Source: Clostridia bacterium
GTDB lineage: Bacteria > Bacillota > Clostridia > Oscillospirales > CAG-272
DNA: 38,725 nucleotides
Direction of reading: 5' to 3'
Assembly (NCBI GenBank): GCA_017613355.1
Contig: JAGAEA010000024.1
Location: forward strand, 1-38,725
Position numbers and translations under genes: made by a program. How positions within the stretch are numbered: position 1 is the first letter of the stretch; each line of letters starts with the position of its first letter. Shown piece after piece: positions 23,687 through 32,068 of this stretch. Below the pieces are notes generated by a model. That model did not search any database, was not told the DNA's origin, and worked only from the letters and a program-made list of their open reading frames with translations.

Positions 23687-24637
23687 TTATTTACCGGTCT
23701 TTTTCCCTGTTTCGCTCGCCGCTTCTTTGACACCGGCGACCAAAGAAGTGATATTCTGGATTTCGGAAGGGATGATGATCTTGGTCGCCTGACCGTCCGC
23801 CGCTTTCTCAAACGCTTGGAGGCTCCGCAAAGCGATCATGCTCTCGCTCGGATCGGCTTCGTTGATCATGCGGATACCGTCGGCAGTCGCCTTCTGAATG
23901 GCGAGGATCGCCTCGGCTTCGCCTTCCGCCTCGCGGATCTTGGCTTCCTTGTTCGCTTCGGCTTTGAGGATTTGGGATTGCTTTTCGGCTTCGGCTTGCA
24001 GGATCATGGATTCTTTCTTACCTTGCGCCACAAGGATCGTGGAGTTCTTTTCGCCTTCGGCGCGCAGGATTGCTTCGCGGCGTTCGCGCTCGGCTTTCAT
24101 CTGCTTCTCCATCGCGTCCTGAATTTCCTTCGGCGGAATGATGTTCTTCAATTCCACGCGGTTGACCTTGATTCCCCACGGGTCGGTGGCTTCGTCGAGG
24201 ATCGAACGCATTTTGGTATTGATGATGTCGCGCGAAGTCAGCGTGTTGTCGAGTTCCAGTTCACCGATGATGTTACGAAGCGTGGTCGCGGTCAGGTTCT
24301 CGATCGCGGTCATCGGCATTGTATGACCATAGGCATAGAGTTTGCAATCGGTGATCTGGAAGAACACGACCGTGTCGATCTGCATACGAACGTTATCTTT
24401 CGTGATCACGGGCTGGGGCGGAAAGTCCGCGACCTGCTCCATGAGGTTGATCCGCTTGGCGATCCGTTCAATGAACGGGATCTTCCAGTGGATACCCGTT
24501 TTCCACGTTTGGCTGTACGCTCCGAGCCGCTCGATGACGAACGCCTGCGACTGCGGAACGATTTTCAGGTTGGCAATGACAAGTGCCAACAAGGCAGATA
24601 CAACGACAATAATCGGGATGATAACTTGATAAGGCAT
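23687..24637 (-). CDS. SPFH/band 7 stomatin-like membrane protein
   Basis: 316 aa. An N-terminal membrane helix (about 5-24) is followed by the SPFH/band 7 domain (IVPQSQAFVIERLGAYSQTW, then PPQPVITKDNVRMQIDTVVF), and then a long Ala/Glu/Lys-rich coiled coil (about 185-255) with heptad-like AEAEKQSQILKAEANKEA repeats. This matches stomatin/QmcA proteins, which form ring-like microdomain scaffolds. ATG at 24637 is preceded by GGAG inside the end of the upstream nfeD-like gene (6-base gap). The pair is a conserved stomatin-NfeD operon in prokaryotes. Its precise role in this organism is unknown. Confidence 0.93.
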   Translation of the reverse strand: MPYQVIIPIIVVVSALLALVIANLKIVPQSQAFVIERLGAYSQTWKTGIHWKIPFIERIAKRINLMEQVADFPPQPVITKDNVRMQIDTVVFFQITDCKLYAYGHTMPMTAIENLTATTLRNIIGELELDNTLTSRDIINTKMRSILDEATDPWGIKVNRVELKNIIPPKEIQDAMEKQMKAERERREAILRAEGEKNSTILVAQGKKESMILQAEAEKQSQILKAEANKEAKIREAEGEAEAILAIQKATADGIRMINEADPSESMIALRSLQAFEKAADGQATKIIIPSEIQNITSLVAGVKEAASETGKKTGK

Positions 24638-24643
24638 GGTACA

Positions 24644-25129
24644 TTACTCCTTTTCGTTTTTGATTTCTGTTTCTTGCGAATTGGGTTCGCAAATGAGCTT
24701 GACGCCGTGAATTTCCCGAACGATCACCACCGTTCCCGCAGGGATCTCCGCGTCATCGAAAGCGCGCGCCGACCAGATCAAGCCGCGGATCTTCACGCTT
24801 CCCGTTTCGGCGATGTTATTCACCGCTTCCTGCACAATGCCGGTTTGACCGATCAGGCTGTCGGCATTGAGCGAGGTCTCCCCTTTGGCGGCAAGACGCT
24901 TTTTCACAAGCCTTCTCGCAAACGCCAGAAGAAGTACGGAAAGAACGAGGAACACAAGCAACTGAACCCAGAAGATGTCCACAAACCCCGAAAGGATCAT
25001 GGATACGATCGCGCTTGGAGCAAACCAGCAGGACACCAGTTCCGTCGTCAACGCTTCGATGATCAGCGAAACGATGGCAACCGCCATCCAGAAGAGGAAC
25101 GCTCCGTGTTGGATCAGAAAGTCTTTCAT
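24644..25129 (-). CDS. NfeD family membrane protein
   Basis: 161 aa. Three or four helices lie in the first 75 residues (FLFWMAVAIVSLIIEALTTE, then a WVQLLVFLVLSVLLLAFARR helix). A C-terminal soluble OB-fold (about 85-150) follows, with LIGQTGIVQEAVNN, KIRGLIWSARA and IPAGTVVIVREIHGVKLIC. This is the short NfeD form, without the N-terminal ClpP-like protease, which partners stomatin. ATG at 25129 follows GGAGGG at 12 bases. It is driven by a perfect consensus promoter at 25165-25193. Confidence 0.92.
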   Translation of the reverse strand: MKDFLIQHGAFLFWMAVAIVSLIIEALTTELVSCWFAPSAIVSMILSGFVDIFWVQLLVFLVLSVLLLAFARRLVKKRLAAKGETSLNADSLIGQTGIVQEAVNNIAETGSVKIRGLIWSARAFDDAEIPAGTVVIVREIHGVKLICEPNSQETEIKNEKE

Positions 25130-25164
25130 GGGAAAATTTTGCCCTCCTTTCTTATTGTGATTTG

Positions 25165-25193
25165 ATTATATCACCTAATCGCGTGATTGTCAA
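25165..25193 (-). promoter_or_regulatory. Sigma-A promoter of the nfeD-stomatin pair
   Basis: Minus strand: TTGACA, 17 bases, TATAAT, both perfect consensus. Within the spacer the inverted pair ATCAC/GTGAT (8 bases apart) gives a small palindrome that could be an operator. Confidence 0.85.
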
Positions 25194-25312
25194 TAGTTTT
25201 TTGAAAAAAATTTTTATTTTTTCCAATTTTTTTCCGAAACCGACCCTTTGTCTATATTTTATCATGTTTTTCCAAATATTTCAAGTTTTTCGAAAAAGTT
25301 TTAAAAATCTTC

Positions 25313-25341
25313 TTGTAGTTTCCTTTAAGTTATGATATAAT
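25313..25341 (+). promoter_or_regulatory. Sigma-A promoter of the apgM-to-thrC operon
   Basis: TTGTAG, 17 bases, TATAAT, about 60 bases before the start at 25408. The remaining 25194-25312 is very AT-rich (T and A runs) and I see nothing else in it. Confidence 0.75.
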
Positions 25342-25407
25342 ATACCATTGATATAGCGTTTGTGCGGATCAACTTTCCGCACGGTTCCCAACGGAGGCAA
25401 AATCTTT

Positions 25408-26631
25408 ATGAAATATCTTGTTCTGATCCCGGACGGCATGGCGGACGAAAAAATCGCGTCCATCGGCAACCGTACCCCCATGGAAGCGGCAAACAAACCC
25501 ATGATGGACCATCTCGCGTCGCAATCGCTCGTGGGAACGGTCTCCAACGTTCCCGAAGGTATGGTTCCCGAAAGCGACACCGCGAACATGGCGATCCTTT
25601 CCTTCAATCCGCGCGTTTATTCCAAAGGGCGTTCCCCGCTCGAAGCCGTGAGCATGGGGATCGAAATGCAACCCGACGAAACCGCTTATCGCTGCAACGT
25701 TGTGACCCTCTCCGACGACGGCGACTACGACAACAAGATCATCCTCGACCACAGCGCCGACGAGATCACCACGCCCGAAGCCGCCGAGCTGATCGCCGCT
25801 TTGCAGGAAAAGCTCGGAAACGACGTCCGCAAATTCTACACGGGTGTGAGCTACCGCCACTGCCTGATCTGGAAAAACGGCGACGACAAATATCCTTTTA
25901 TGCGCCCGCATGACATTCTCGGAAAGCGCATTGGCGAATACCTACCCAAAAAGGAAAACGGCGGCGAGGAATTCTATCGCCTCATGCGCGACAGTTTTGA
26001 AATTCTCAACCATCACCCCGTGAACGAGGCGCGCCGCGCGCGCGGGCTCAAGCCCGCAAACTCGGCATGGCTCTGGAGCCCCGGGAAAAAGCCGCAAATG
26101 CCCAATTTCAAGGAAAAATGGGGGCTTGACGGCGCCGTGATCTCGGCGGTTGATCTTATCAAGGGAATCGGTCTTTGCGCTGGGATGAAGTCCATCGACG
26201 TAGAGGGCGCCACGGGCAACGTCCGCACCAACTACCGCGGCAAGGCGGAAGCCGCCATCGGCGCGTTCCGCGACGGCTATGACTATGTTTATATCCACGT
26301 GGAAGCCCCCGACGAATGCGGTCACCGCGCCGAACTGGAAAACAAAATCCTTTCCGTGGAAAAGATCGACGGAGAAATCCTCAAACCCGTTTACGACTAT
26401 CTTGCGTCGTGCGGCGAAGATTTCCGCGTCATGGTCCTTCCCGACCATCCCACGCCCATCCGCTTGCGGACGCATACGATCGACCCCGTCCCGTTCTTCA
26501 TTTATTCTTCGGACAAAGCGAGAGACGGCGTTGCGACTTTCAACGAGGAGACCGCCGCCGCAAAGCGTTTCTACATCCCCGAAGGATATCGCTTGATGGA
26601 GTTTTTGCTGAACCCCGAAAGGAGTATCTGA
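25408..26631 (+). CDS. apgM: ApgM-type cofactor-independent phosphoglycerate mutase or homoserine kinase
   Basis: 407 aa, alkaline-phosphatase superfamily. The metal-binding start LIPDGMAD (Asp 9), the nucleophile-region GMVPESDTANMAIL (Ser 56), the HVEAPDECGH metal motif and VLPDHPTPI near the C-terminus are the ApgM signature. Archaeal members isomerise 3- and 2-phosphoglycerate. Some bacterial members of this length have been proposed as the missing homoserine kinase. ThrC is encoded in the same operon, which supports the second reading. ATG at 25408 follows GGAGG at 10 bases. lepB begins 1 base after its stop. Activity cannot be decided from sequence alone. Confidence 0.85.
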   Translation: MKYLVLIPDGMADEKIASIGNRTPMEAANKPMMDHLASQSLVGTVSNVPEGMVPESDTANMAILSFNPRVYSKGRSPLEAVSMGIEMQPDETAYRCNVVTLSDDGDYDNKIILDHSADEITTPEAAELIAALQEKLGNDVRKFYTGVSYRHCLIWKNGDDKYPFMRPHDILGKRIGEYLPKKENGGEEFYRLMRDSFEILNHHPVNEARRARGLKPANSAWLWSPGKKPQMPNFKEKWGLDGAVISAVDLIKGIGLCAGMKSIDVEGATGNVRTNYRGKAEAAIGAFRDGYDYVYIHVEAPDECGHRAELENKILSVEKIDGEILKPVYDYLASCGEDFRVMVLPDHPTPIRLRTHTIDPVPFFIYSSDKARDGVATFNEETAAAKRFYIPEGYRLMEFLLNPERSI

Positions 26632-26632
26632 C

Positions 26633-27283
26633 ATGAACGAACAACCGATGATCAACCAAACGGAACAACAACCGAACGGCACGCCCGAAAAAGACCCGCG
26701 CCGTCCTCTCTCCGTCGTCATCTTCGAGTATGTGGAGCTGTTCGCGTGGTCGGTGTTTATCGTCATGGTCACGTTCACGTTTTTATTCCGCATCTGCCGC
26801 GTGGACGGTCATTCCATGGAAAACACCCTCAAAGAAAATCAAATGCTCCTGCTCCGCTCCGCGTTCTACACGCCGAAGCAGGACGATATCGTCGTGTTCC
26901 ACCTGACCGATCCCGCGCACGGATTGGAAAAAACGCTTGTCAAGCGCGTGATCGCCGTGGGCGGTCAGGAAGTGGTGATCGACACGAACACCAATACCAT
27001 CACCGTGGACGGCGTTGTTTACGAGGACACCCACAAGGTTCTGAAAGACCGTTCGACGGGAGTGATTACAAACACTTATTCCACTTACGGTCTCTTTTTC
27101 GATCATTTTGATACCCAAACGGGTATTTTCCACGCCACAGTGCCAGAAGGCAGTATATTTGTGATGGGAGACAATCGCAACAATTCCAGGGACAGCCGCA
27201 ATCCCGACGTCGGGTTTGTGGATGAGCGGTGCGTTCTCGGTGGCGTAATGCTCCGGCTGTCGCCGTTTACGGTGTTTCGCTGA
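26633..27283 (+). CDS. lepB: Signal peptidase I
   Basis: 216 aa. It cleaves N-terminal signal peptides at the outer face of the membrane. A 25-residue polar N-terminus precedes one membrane helix (about 36-52). The catalytic Ser is in GHSMENTL (Ser 61) and the general-base Lys in KTLVKRVIAVGG (Lys 104). The family box GDNRNNSRDSR is near the C-terminus. It starts 1 base after the apgM stop and uses AAAGGAG inside the apgM end. Signal peptidase next to rbgA-rnhB is a familiar Firmicute arrangement. Confidence 0.95.
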   Translation: MNEQPMINQTEQQPNGTPEKDPRRPLSVVIFEYVELFAWSVFIVMVTFTFLFRICRVDGHSMENTLKENQMLLLRSAFYTPKQDDIVVFHLTDPAHGLEKTLVKRVIAVGGQEVVIDTNTNTITVDGVVYEDTHKVLKDRSTGVITNTYSTYGLFFDHFDTQTGIFHATVPEGSIFVMGDNRNNSRDSRNPDVGFVDERCVLGGVMLRLSPFTVFR

Positions 27284-27298
27284 AAGAAAGGAGCCGAA

Positions 27299-28204
27299 AT
27301 GGCGTTTGAAAGCATCCAATGGTTCCCGGGGCACATGGCGAAAACCCGCCGCATGATCGCCGAGAACCTCAAAAACGTCGATCTTGTGATCGAGCTTCTC
27401 GACGCGCGCATTCCCTCTTCCTCGCGGAACCCCGAAATCACCCGTCTGACCGTAGGAAAGCCGACTTTGCTGCTGCTCAACAAGGCGTCGCTCGCGGACG
27501 CTTCGCAAAACCGTCTTTGGCTTCGCCGTTTCTCGGGCGCGGAAACGCTCCCGCTCCTGACCGACTGCGTTACGGGCGAAGGATTGAACCGTCTCCAACC
27601 GTCGATCAAAACCATTCTTTCCGAAAAGCTTGATCGCTATGCGGATAAAGGAATGTCGGGCAGGCGCGTGCGCGCCATGGTGCTTGGCATCCCGAACGTG
27701 GGCAAATCCTCGCTCATCAACCGCATTTCGGGCAACAAAAAAACGCGCGTGGAGGATCGCCCCGGCGTCACACGCGACAAACAATGGGTGCCGACGAATA
27801 TCGGCGTCGACCTTTTAGATATGCCGGGTATTCTCTGGCCGAAATTCGAGGATCAGCGCGTCGGTGAAAATCTCGCGCTCACGGGCGCGATCAAGGACGA
27901 CATTCTGGACACCGAAAGTCTTGCCGCTCTGCTCTGCGGCAGGCTGAAAAAGACCTACCCCGACCTGCTTGCCGCGCGCTATAAACTCACGGAAGCCGAC
28001 ATGGAGCTTTCCGACTTTGATTTGTTCCTGAAAATCGGAAAAAAACGCGGCTTTTTGCTTGGTGGCGGCGAGATCGACACCGAGCGAACCGCCGCCGTCC
28101 TGCTCGACGAATTCCGCGCCGCGAAAATCGGCAGGATCACGCTGGATCAAATCGAAACCGCAGGGGGTGTCTCCGATGTCGGAAGCCTTGAAACAAACCA
28201 TTGA
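27299..28204 (+). CDS. rbgA: Ribosome biogenesis GTPase RbgA (YlqF)
   Basis: 301 aa. RbgA is needed for late 50S assembly. The GTPase motifs are circularly permuted as expected: G4 NKAS (61-64), then G1 GIPNVGKS (130-137), then G3 DMPG (174-177). The N-terminus IQWFPGHMAKTRRMI and LDARIPSSSRNPEI are family signatures, and the C-terminal helical domain is complete. AAAGGAG precedes the ATG. Its last 29 bases overlap rnhB, a coupling also seen in other Firmicutes. Confidence 0.97.
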   Translation: MAFESIQWFPGHMAKTRRMIAENLKNVDLVIELLDARIPSSSRNPEITRLTVGKPTLLLLNKASLADASQNRLWLRRFSGAETLPLLTDCVTGEGLNRLQPSIKTILSEKLDRYADKGMSGRRVRAMVLGIPNVGKSSLINRISGNKKTRVEDRPGVTRDKQWVPTNIGVDLLDMPGILWPKFEDQRVGENLALTGAIKDDILDTESLAALLCGRLKKTYPDLLAARYKLTEADMELSDFDLFLKIGKKRGFLLGGGEIDTERTAAVLLDEFRAAKIGRITLDQIETAGGVSDVGSLETNH

Positions 28205-28802
28205 AGAAGAGCTCCGCGCGGCGGGTTATCAAGCGATTTGCGGCGTGGACGAAGCGGGTCGCGGTCCGCTTTGCGGTCCCGTTGTGGCTGCGGCGGTCAT
28301 TCTGCCGTCCGACGTTTCCGTTGAAGGTTTGAACGACTCCAAAAAACTCACGCCGAAAAAGCGTGAAGCGCTCTTTGAAGTCATCAAAAAGTCCGCGCTT
28401 GCGTGGTGCATTGCCGAAGCGAGTGTGGAAGAGATCGACCGACTGAACATTCTCGAAGCCGATCTGCTTGCCATGCACCGTGCCGTTGCGGGATTGCAAA
28501 TTCCCGCCGACTATGCTTTGATCGACGGCAACATCGCCCGCGGCTTCCCCATCCCCGCCCGCGCGGTCATCCACGGCGACGCGATCTCTCCGAGCATCGC
28601 GGCGGCATCGATCTTGGCAAAGGTGCACCGCGACCGTCTTTGCGAAGCACTTGACCGCGCCTATCCGCAATATGGGATCGCCAAGCACAAGGGCTACGGT
28701 ACCAAAGCGCACATGGACGCGCTTCGGCAGTACGGTCCTTCCCCCATTCATCGAAAACTGTTTGTCCGTTTTCTCAACGAGGAAGCGCATGGCAAACAAT
28801 AA
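28176..28802 (+). CDS. rnhB: Ribonuclease HII
   Basis: 208 aa. It removes RNA from RNA-DNA hybrids, including single ribonucleotides. The active-site block GVDEAGRGPLCGP (Asp 25, Glu 26), NDSKKLTPKKRE, and SIAAASILAKVHRD with its acidic residue are all present. I chose ATG at 28176, behind AGGGGG and overlapping the rbgA end, since residues before it match no RNase HII feature. The last 14 bases overlap yraN. Confidence 0.96.
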   Translation: MSEALKQTIEEELRAAGYQAICGVDEAGRGPLCGPVVAAAVILPSDVSVEGLNDSKKLTPKKREALFEVIKKSALAWCIAEASVEEIDRLNILEADLLAMHRAVAGLQIPADYALIDGNIARGFPIPARAVIHGDAISPSIAAASILAKVHRDRLCEALDRAYPQYGIAKHKGYGTKAHMDALRQYGPSPIHRKLFVRFLNEEAHGKQ

Positions 28803-29175
28803 GAAAGCCGGAACCACCAAGAAAATCGGTGATTTCGGCGAGCGCAAAGCCGCGCGCTATCTCATGCGCCACGGCTATTGGATCAAAGAACGGAACTACC
28901 ATGCGGGAAAATACGAGATCGACCTGATCGCTGTCTCGCTTCGGTGGATCGCGTTCGTAGAGGTCAAAACCCGTTCCTATCGCGCCGAAGAGCTTTCAAA
29001 CGGCATTCCGCCCGCGCACGCCGTGGACGCCGAAAAGATCCGCTTCACTCGCGCAGCGGCGGCACGTTATCTGCGAGAACATCCGACCCGAAAGCGCCCT
29101 CGCATGGACGTGGTCGAAGTATGGATCGTGGACGGCAAAGTCGAGCGCATCCGTCATCTTCCCGCCGCGTACTGA
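28789..29175 (+). CDS. yraN: UPF0102/YraN family putative endonuclease
   Basis: 128 aa. Restriction-endonuclease-like fold family: GDFGERKAARYLMRHGYWI, then NYHAGKYEIDLIA (Asp) and FVEVKTRS (the ExK-type catalytic pair). This is the standard UPF0102 pattern. Function is unproven; Holliday-junction-type or repair roles have been suggested from fold. The start at 28789 follows GAGGAAG and overlaps rnhB by 14 bases. rnhB-yraN adjacency is common in Firmicutes. Confidence 0.93.
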   Translation: MANNKKAGTTKKIGDFGERKAARYLMRHGYWIKERNYHAGKYEIDLIAVSLRWIAFVEVKTRSYRAEELSNGIPPAHAVDAEKIRFTRAAAARYLREHPTRKRPRMDVVEVWIVDGKVERIRHLPAAY

Positions 29176-29192
29176 CCGAAAGGAGAAGCCGC

Positions 29193-30122
29193 ATGGAGCT
29201 TTCTTTATTCGATCTGCATTGCGACACCGCTTGTGAAATGTTCGAAAAAAAGCAGGCGCTTTCCCGCAATAATCTCGCAATTTCATTGGAAAGTACCGAG
29301 AAATTCGAGCATTACGTGCAAGTTATGGCGTTCTGGACGGATCATCGTCTCGATGACGAAGCGGGCTGGAAACGCATGAAACAGCTACGTGAAAATCTGC
29401 TCCGCGACCCCGCCGTTCTTTCGGGGGATGCGATCTGCGTCACGGCTTGCCCCACCCGCGAAACGAAAACCGCCCTGCTCTTCGGAATCGAGGACGCGCG
29501 CATTTTCGCAGGAAAGATCGATCGCGTGGACGAAGCCTTCCGTCTCGGGATTCGCGTTCTGACCCCGCTTTGGGCAGGCGAAACCTGCATCGGCGGTTCG
29601 CACGATACGGACGTCGGGTTGACCGACTTCGGAAAACGCGCGATCGGGCGCGCGATCTCGCTTGGCATGATCCCCGACATTTCCCACGCCTCGATCCGTT
29701 CGGCGGAGGAAATCTTCGAGCTTGCCGCAAAACAAGGTCGCCCCGTGATCGCGTCCCATTCCAACGCAAGCGCCGTCTGCCCCGTTTCGAGGAACCTTTC
29801 GGACGCGCAGATCGGAAAAATCCTGTCCGCCGGCGGCGTGATCGGCTTGAACCTCTATACCGCCTTTCTGCGGAAGGGCGGTCATGCCCATCTTTCCGAT
29901 CTGCTTCCCCACATCGAGCATTTTCTCGCGCTTGGCGCGGAGCACGCGCTCTGCCTCGGCGGCGATTGGGACGGCGCCGAGCTTCCGCCCGAACTCCGAA
30001 CGGTTGCAGACCTGCCCGACCTTGCCGAGCTTCTGCTCGCGCGGAACTATCCCGAAACTCTTATTCGCGCATTGTTCTACGAAAATGCGTACGCTTTTGC
30101 CAAACGATACTTGATTACATAA
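29193..30122 (+). CDS. Peptidase M19 family membrane dipeptidase
   Basis: 309 aa, shorter than many M19 members. These zinc enzymes hydrolyse dipeptides, often with a D-residue at the second position. DLHCDT gives the HxD pair (His 9, Asp 11), FGIEDA carries the bridging Glu, and DISHAS and VIASHSNA give the metal His residues; GGDWDGAE follows near the C-terminus. No signal peptide is visible, so it is probably cytoplasmic. AAAGGAG precedes the ATG at 29193. It lies 17 bases after yraN and 19 before thrC. Confidence 0.9.
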   Translation: MELSLFDLHCDTACEMFEKKQALSRNNLAISLESTEKFEHYVQVMAFWTDHRLDDEAGWKRMKQLRENLLRDPAVLSGDAICVTACPTRETKTALLFGIEDARIFAGKIDRVDEAFRLGIRVLTPLWAGETCIGGSHDTDVGLTDFGKRAIGRAISLGMIPDISHASIRSAEEIFELAAKQGRPVIASHSNASAVCPVSRNLSDAQIGKILSAGGVIGLNLYTAFLRKGGHAHLSDLLPHIEHFLALGAEHALCLGGDWDGAELPPELRTVADLPDLAELLLARNYPETLIRALFYENAYAFAKRYLIT

Positions 30123-30141
30123 AAGCACAAGGAGACCCGAC

Positions 30142-31620
30142 ATGAATTACATCAGTACCCGCGGAACGGGCGCGCCCGTTTCCGCCGCACAAGCCATCAA
30201 ACAAGGACTCGCCTCGGACGGCGGTCTTTTCGTCCCCGAAACGCTTCCCGCGCTCTCGGAAACCGACATTTCCGCCCTTTGCAAAATGTCCTATCCGGAA
30301 CGCGCCGCGCGTATTCTTTCCCTGTTTTTGACGGATTACACCGAAGAGGAACTTTTGAACGACTGCCACGCGGCATACGGCAACTCGTCGTTCGTCGGCG
30401 GCACCGCGCCGTTGGTCTCAACGCGCGCGCCCATCGAGATCATGGAGCTTTGGCACGGCCCCACCGCCGCCTTCAAGGACATGGCTTTGCAGATCATGCC
30501 CCGCCTGCTCTCCCGCGCGCTGAAAAAAACGGGCGAGGAGCGAACGGCGCTCATCCTCGTCGCCACCTCGGGAGACACGGGCAAAGCGGCTCTCGAAGGC
30601 TACCGCGACATTCCGCAGATCAAAATGATCGTCTTTTACCCCGTGGACGGTGTCAGCCGCGTGCAAAAGCTCCAAATGGCGACGCAACTCGGCGAAAATC
30701 TGAAAGTTTGCGCCATTCGCGGGAACTTCGACGACGCGCAAAACGGCGTGAAAGAGATTTTCGGTAACAAAGAGATTGCCGAAAAGCTGAATGAAAAGGG
30801 GTATTTCCTGTCCAGCGCGAACTCGATCAACTGGGGGCGTCTCGCACCGCAGATCGTCTATTACGTTTCGGCGTACTGCGACCTCATCAATTCGGGTAAA
30901 CGCGCGCTCGGAGAGCCTTTTAACGTTTGCGTTCCAACGGGCAATTTCGGCAACATTTTCGCCGCCTACCTTGCCAAGCGCATGGGGCTTCCGATCCGAA
31001 AAATGATTTGCGCTTCCAACTCCAACAATATCCTGACCGACTTCCTCTCCACGGGCGTTTACGACCGCAACCGCCATTTCTATTTGACCATGTCCCCTTC
31101 CATGGACATTCTCATTTCGAGCAATCTCGAACGTCTGTTGTGGTTCGTGGCGGGACCGAAAAAAACGGCGTCCTACATGAAGCAACTCCGCGAAACGGGT
31201 CGCTACGCGGTCGAACCCGAAATTCTCGCCGCGATCCGCCGCGATTTCGCGGGATATTTTGCCGATGAAGCCGCAACTGCCGCAACGATCCGCGAATATT
31301 GGGAAAAAGACGGATATCTTTCCGACCCGCATACCGCCGTGGCGCTCCACGCCGCAGGGCAATATCTTGCCGAAACCGGCGACCGTCTTCCCCTTGTTGT
31401 GGACTCCACCGCAAGCCCCTATAAGTTTGCGAACAACGTTTACCGCGCTGTTTTCGGATGCGATCCCTCGGGCGATCTCGAAGCGCTTGACGAACTTGCG
31501 GCACGCACCGGCGTTGAAATTCCGTATCCGCTTGCCGGACTTGCATCCAGAACCGTTCGTTTCCGCGATGTGTGCGAACGGACGGAAATGCCGAAAGTCG
31601 TGCTGAATTTTGCAAAATAA
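30142..31620 (+). CDS. thrC: Threonine synthase
   Basis: 492 aa. A PLP enzyme converting O-phosphohomoserine to threonine. The Schiff-base Lys 112 lies in HGPTAAFKDMALQ. VATSGDTGKAALEG and SSANSINWGRLAPQ are the phosphate- and PLP-binding blocks, and VPTGNFGNIFAAYLAKR binds substrate phosphate. The length fits the longer fungal/E. coli-like class. AAGGAGA precedes the ATG. It is the last gene of the plus-strand operon that starts with apgM, and is followed by a strong terminator. Confidence 0.97.
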   Translation: MNYISTRGTGAPVSAAQAIKQGLASDGGLFVPETLPALSETDISALCKMSYPERAARILSLFLTDYTEEELLNDCHAAYGNSSFVGGTAPLVSTRAPIEIMELWHGPTAAFKDMALQIMPRLLSRALKKTGEERTALILVATSGDTGKAALEGYRDIPQIKMIVFYPVDGVSRVQKLQMATQLGENLKVCAIRGNFDDAQNGVKEIFGNKEIAEKLNEKGYFLSSANSINWGRLAPQIVYYVSAYCDLINSGKRALGEPFNVCVPTGNFGNIFAAYLAKRMGLPIRKMICASNSNNILTDFLSTGVYDRNRHFYLTMSPSMDILISSNLERLLWFVAGPKKTASYMKQLRETGRYAVEPEILAAIRRDFAGYFADEAATAATIREYWEKDGYLSDPHTAVALHAAGQYLAETGDRLPLVVDSTASPYKFANNVYRAVFGCDPSGDLEALDELAARTGVEIPYPLAGLASRTVRFRDVCERTEMPKVVLNFAK

Positions 31621-31677
31621 CTTTTCTCGGAAAGTCGTTTTTTCAAAAAGTACCGCAAAAATACTGCAAAATACCGC

Positions 31678-31716
31678 AAAAAAGCGGCACAGCCGTTTTG
31701 ACTGTGCCGCTTTTTT
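31678..31716. terminator. Bidirectional terminator between thrC and the DUF1540 gene
   Basis: A perfect 15-bp stem (31678-31692 against 31702-31716), core GCGGCACAG/CTGTGCCGC with A6/T6 flanks and a 9-base loop. It serves both convergent genes. Confidence 0.88.
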
Positions 31717-31726
31717 CAAATTCAAG

Positions 31727-31930
31727 TCAGCCTTCCGCTTTCGGCTTGAAGGTGGAACAAACGGTCTCGTCCGAGCAATGTGCGCAATCGGGTCCCACCG
31801 AGATCTCCCCTGCCATGCAGTGGGTCTTTTCGTCATGGTAGTAGCAGTTTTCCACGTTGCAGCGGATCCCCTCGATCCTGCAATGCTTCTTCTCGCTTCC
31901 GTGTCCCTGTTGGCTCGAATAATTTTCCAT
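31727..31930 (-). CDS. Small Cys-rich DUF1540 protein
   Basis: 67 aa. Seven cysteines and several histidines are spaced as in the DUF1540 repeat of clostridial proteins: IRCNVENCYYHDEKTHC ... CAHCSDETVC. It is probably metal-binding. The family is common in Clostridia and function is unknown. I chose ATG at 31930, behind GGGAGAAAGAG. The in-frame extension to 31978 lacks family residues. The gap between this gene and the metallophosphoesterase (31931-32068) holds no promoter I can name with confidence. Confidence 0.85.
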   Translation of the reverse strand: MENYSSQQGHGSEKKHCRIEGIRCNVENCYYHDEKTHCMAGEISVGPDCAHCSDETVCSTFKPKAEG

Positions 31931-32068
31931 GTTCTCTTTCTCCCTTGCTTGATTTCTGTTGGGGCAAGTGCGAAACAAACGAAACCCGCCCTTGCATAAA
32001 TACTTTCCCGCATGACCGCTCTTTATTCACAATCCGTCAAAAAAAAAACGAAAGGAGATGTTTCCCCG

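Noticed and set aside
28878-29192. 105-residue N-terminal extension of the M19 dipeptidase
   Set aside because: It overlaps yraN in another frame. AAAGGAG and the family start DLHCDT place the start at 29193.
29193-31620. A threonine-responsive T-box or other riboswitch ahead of thrC
   Set aside because: The gaps around the dipeptidase and thrC are under 20 bases and the operon leader at 25342-25407 is too short for a T-box.
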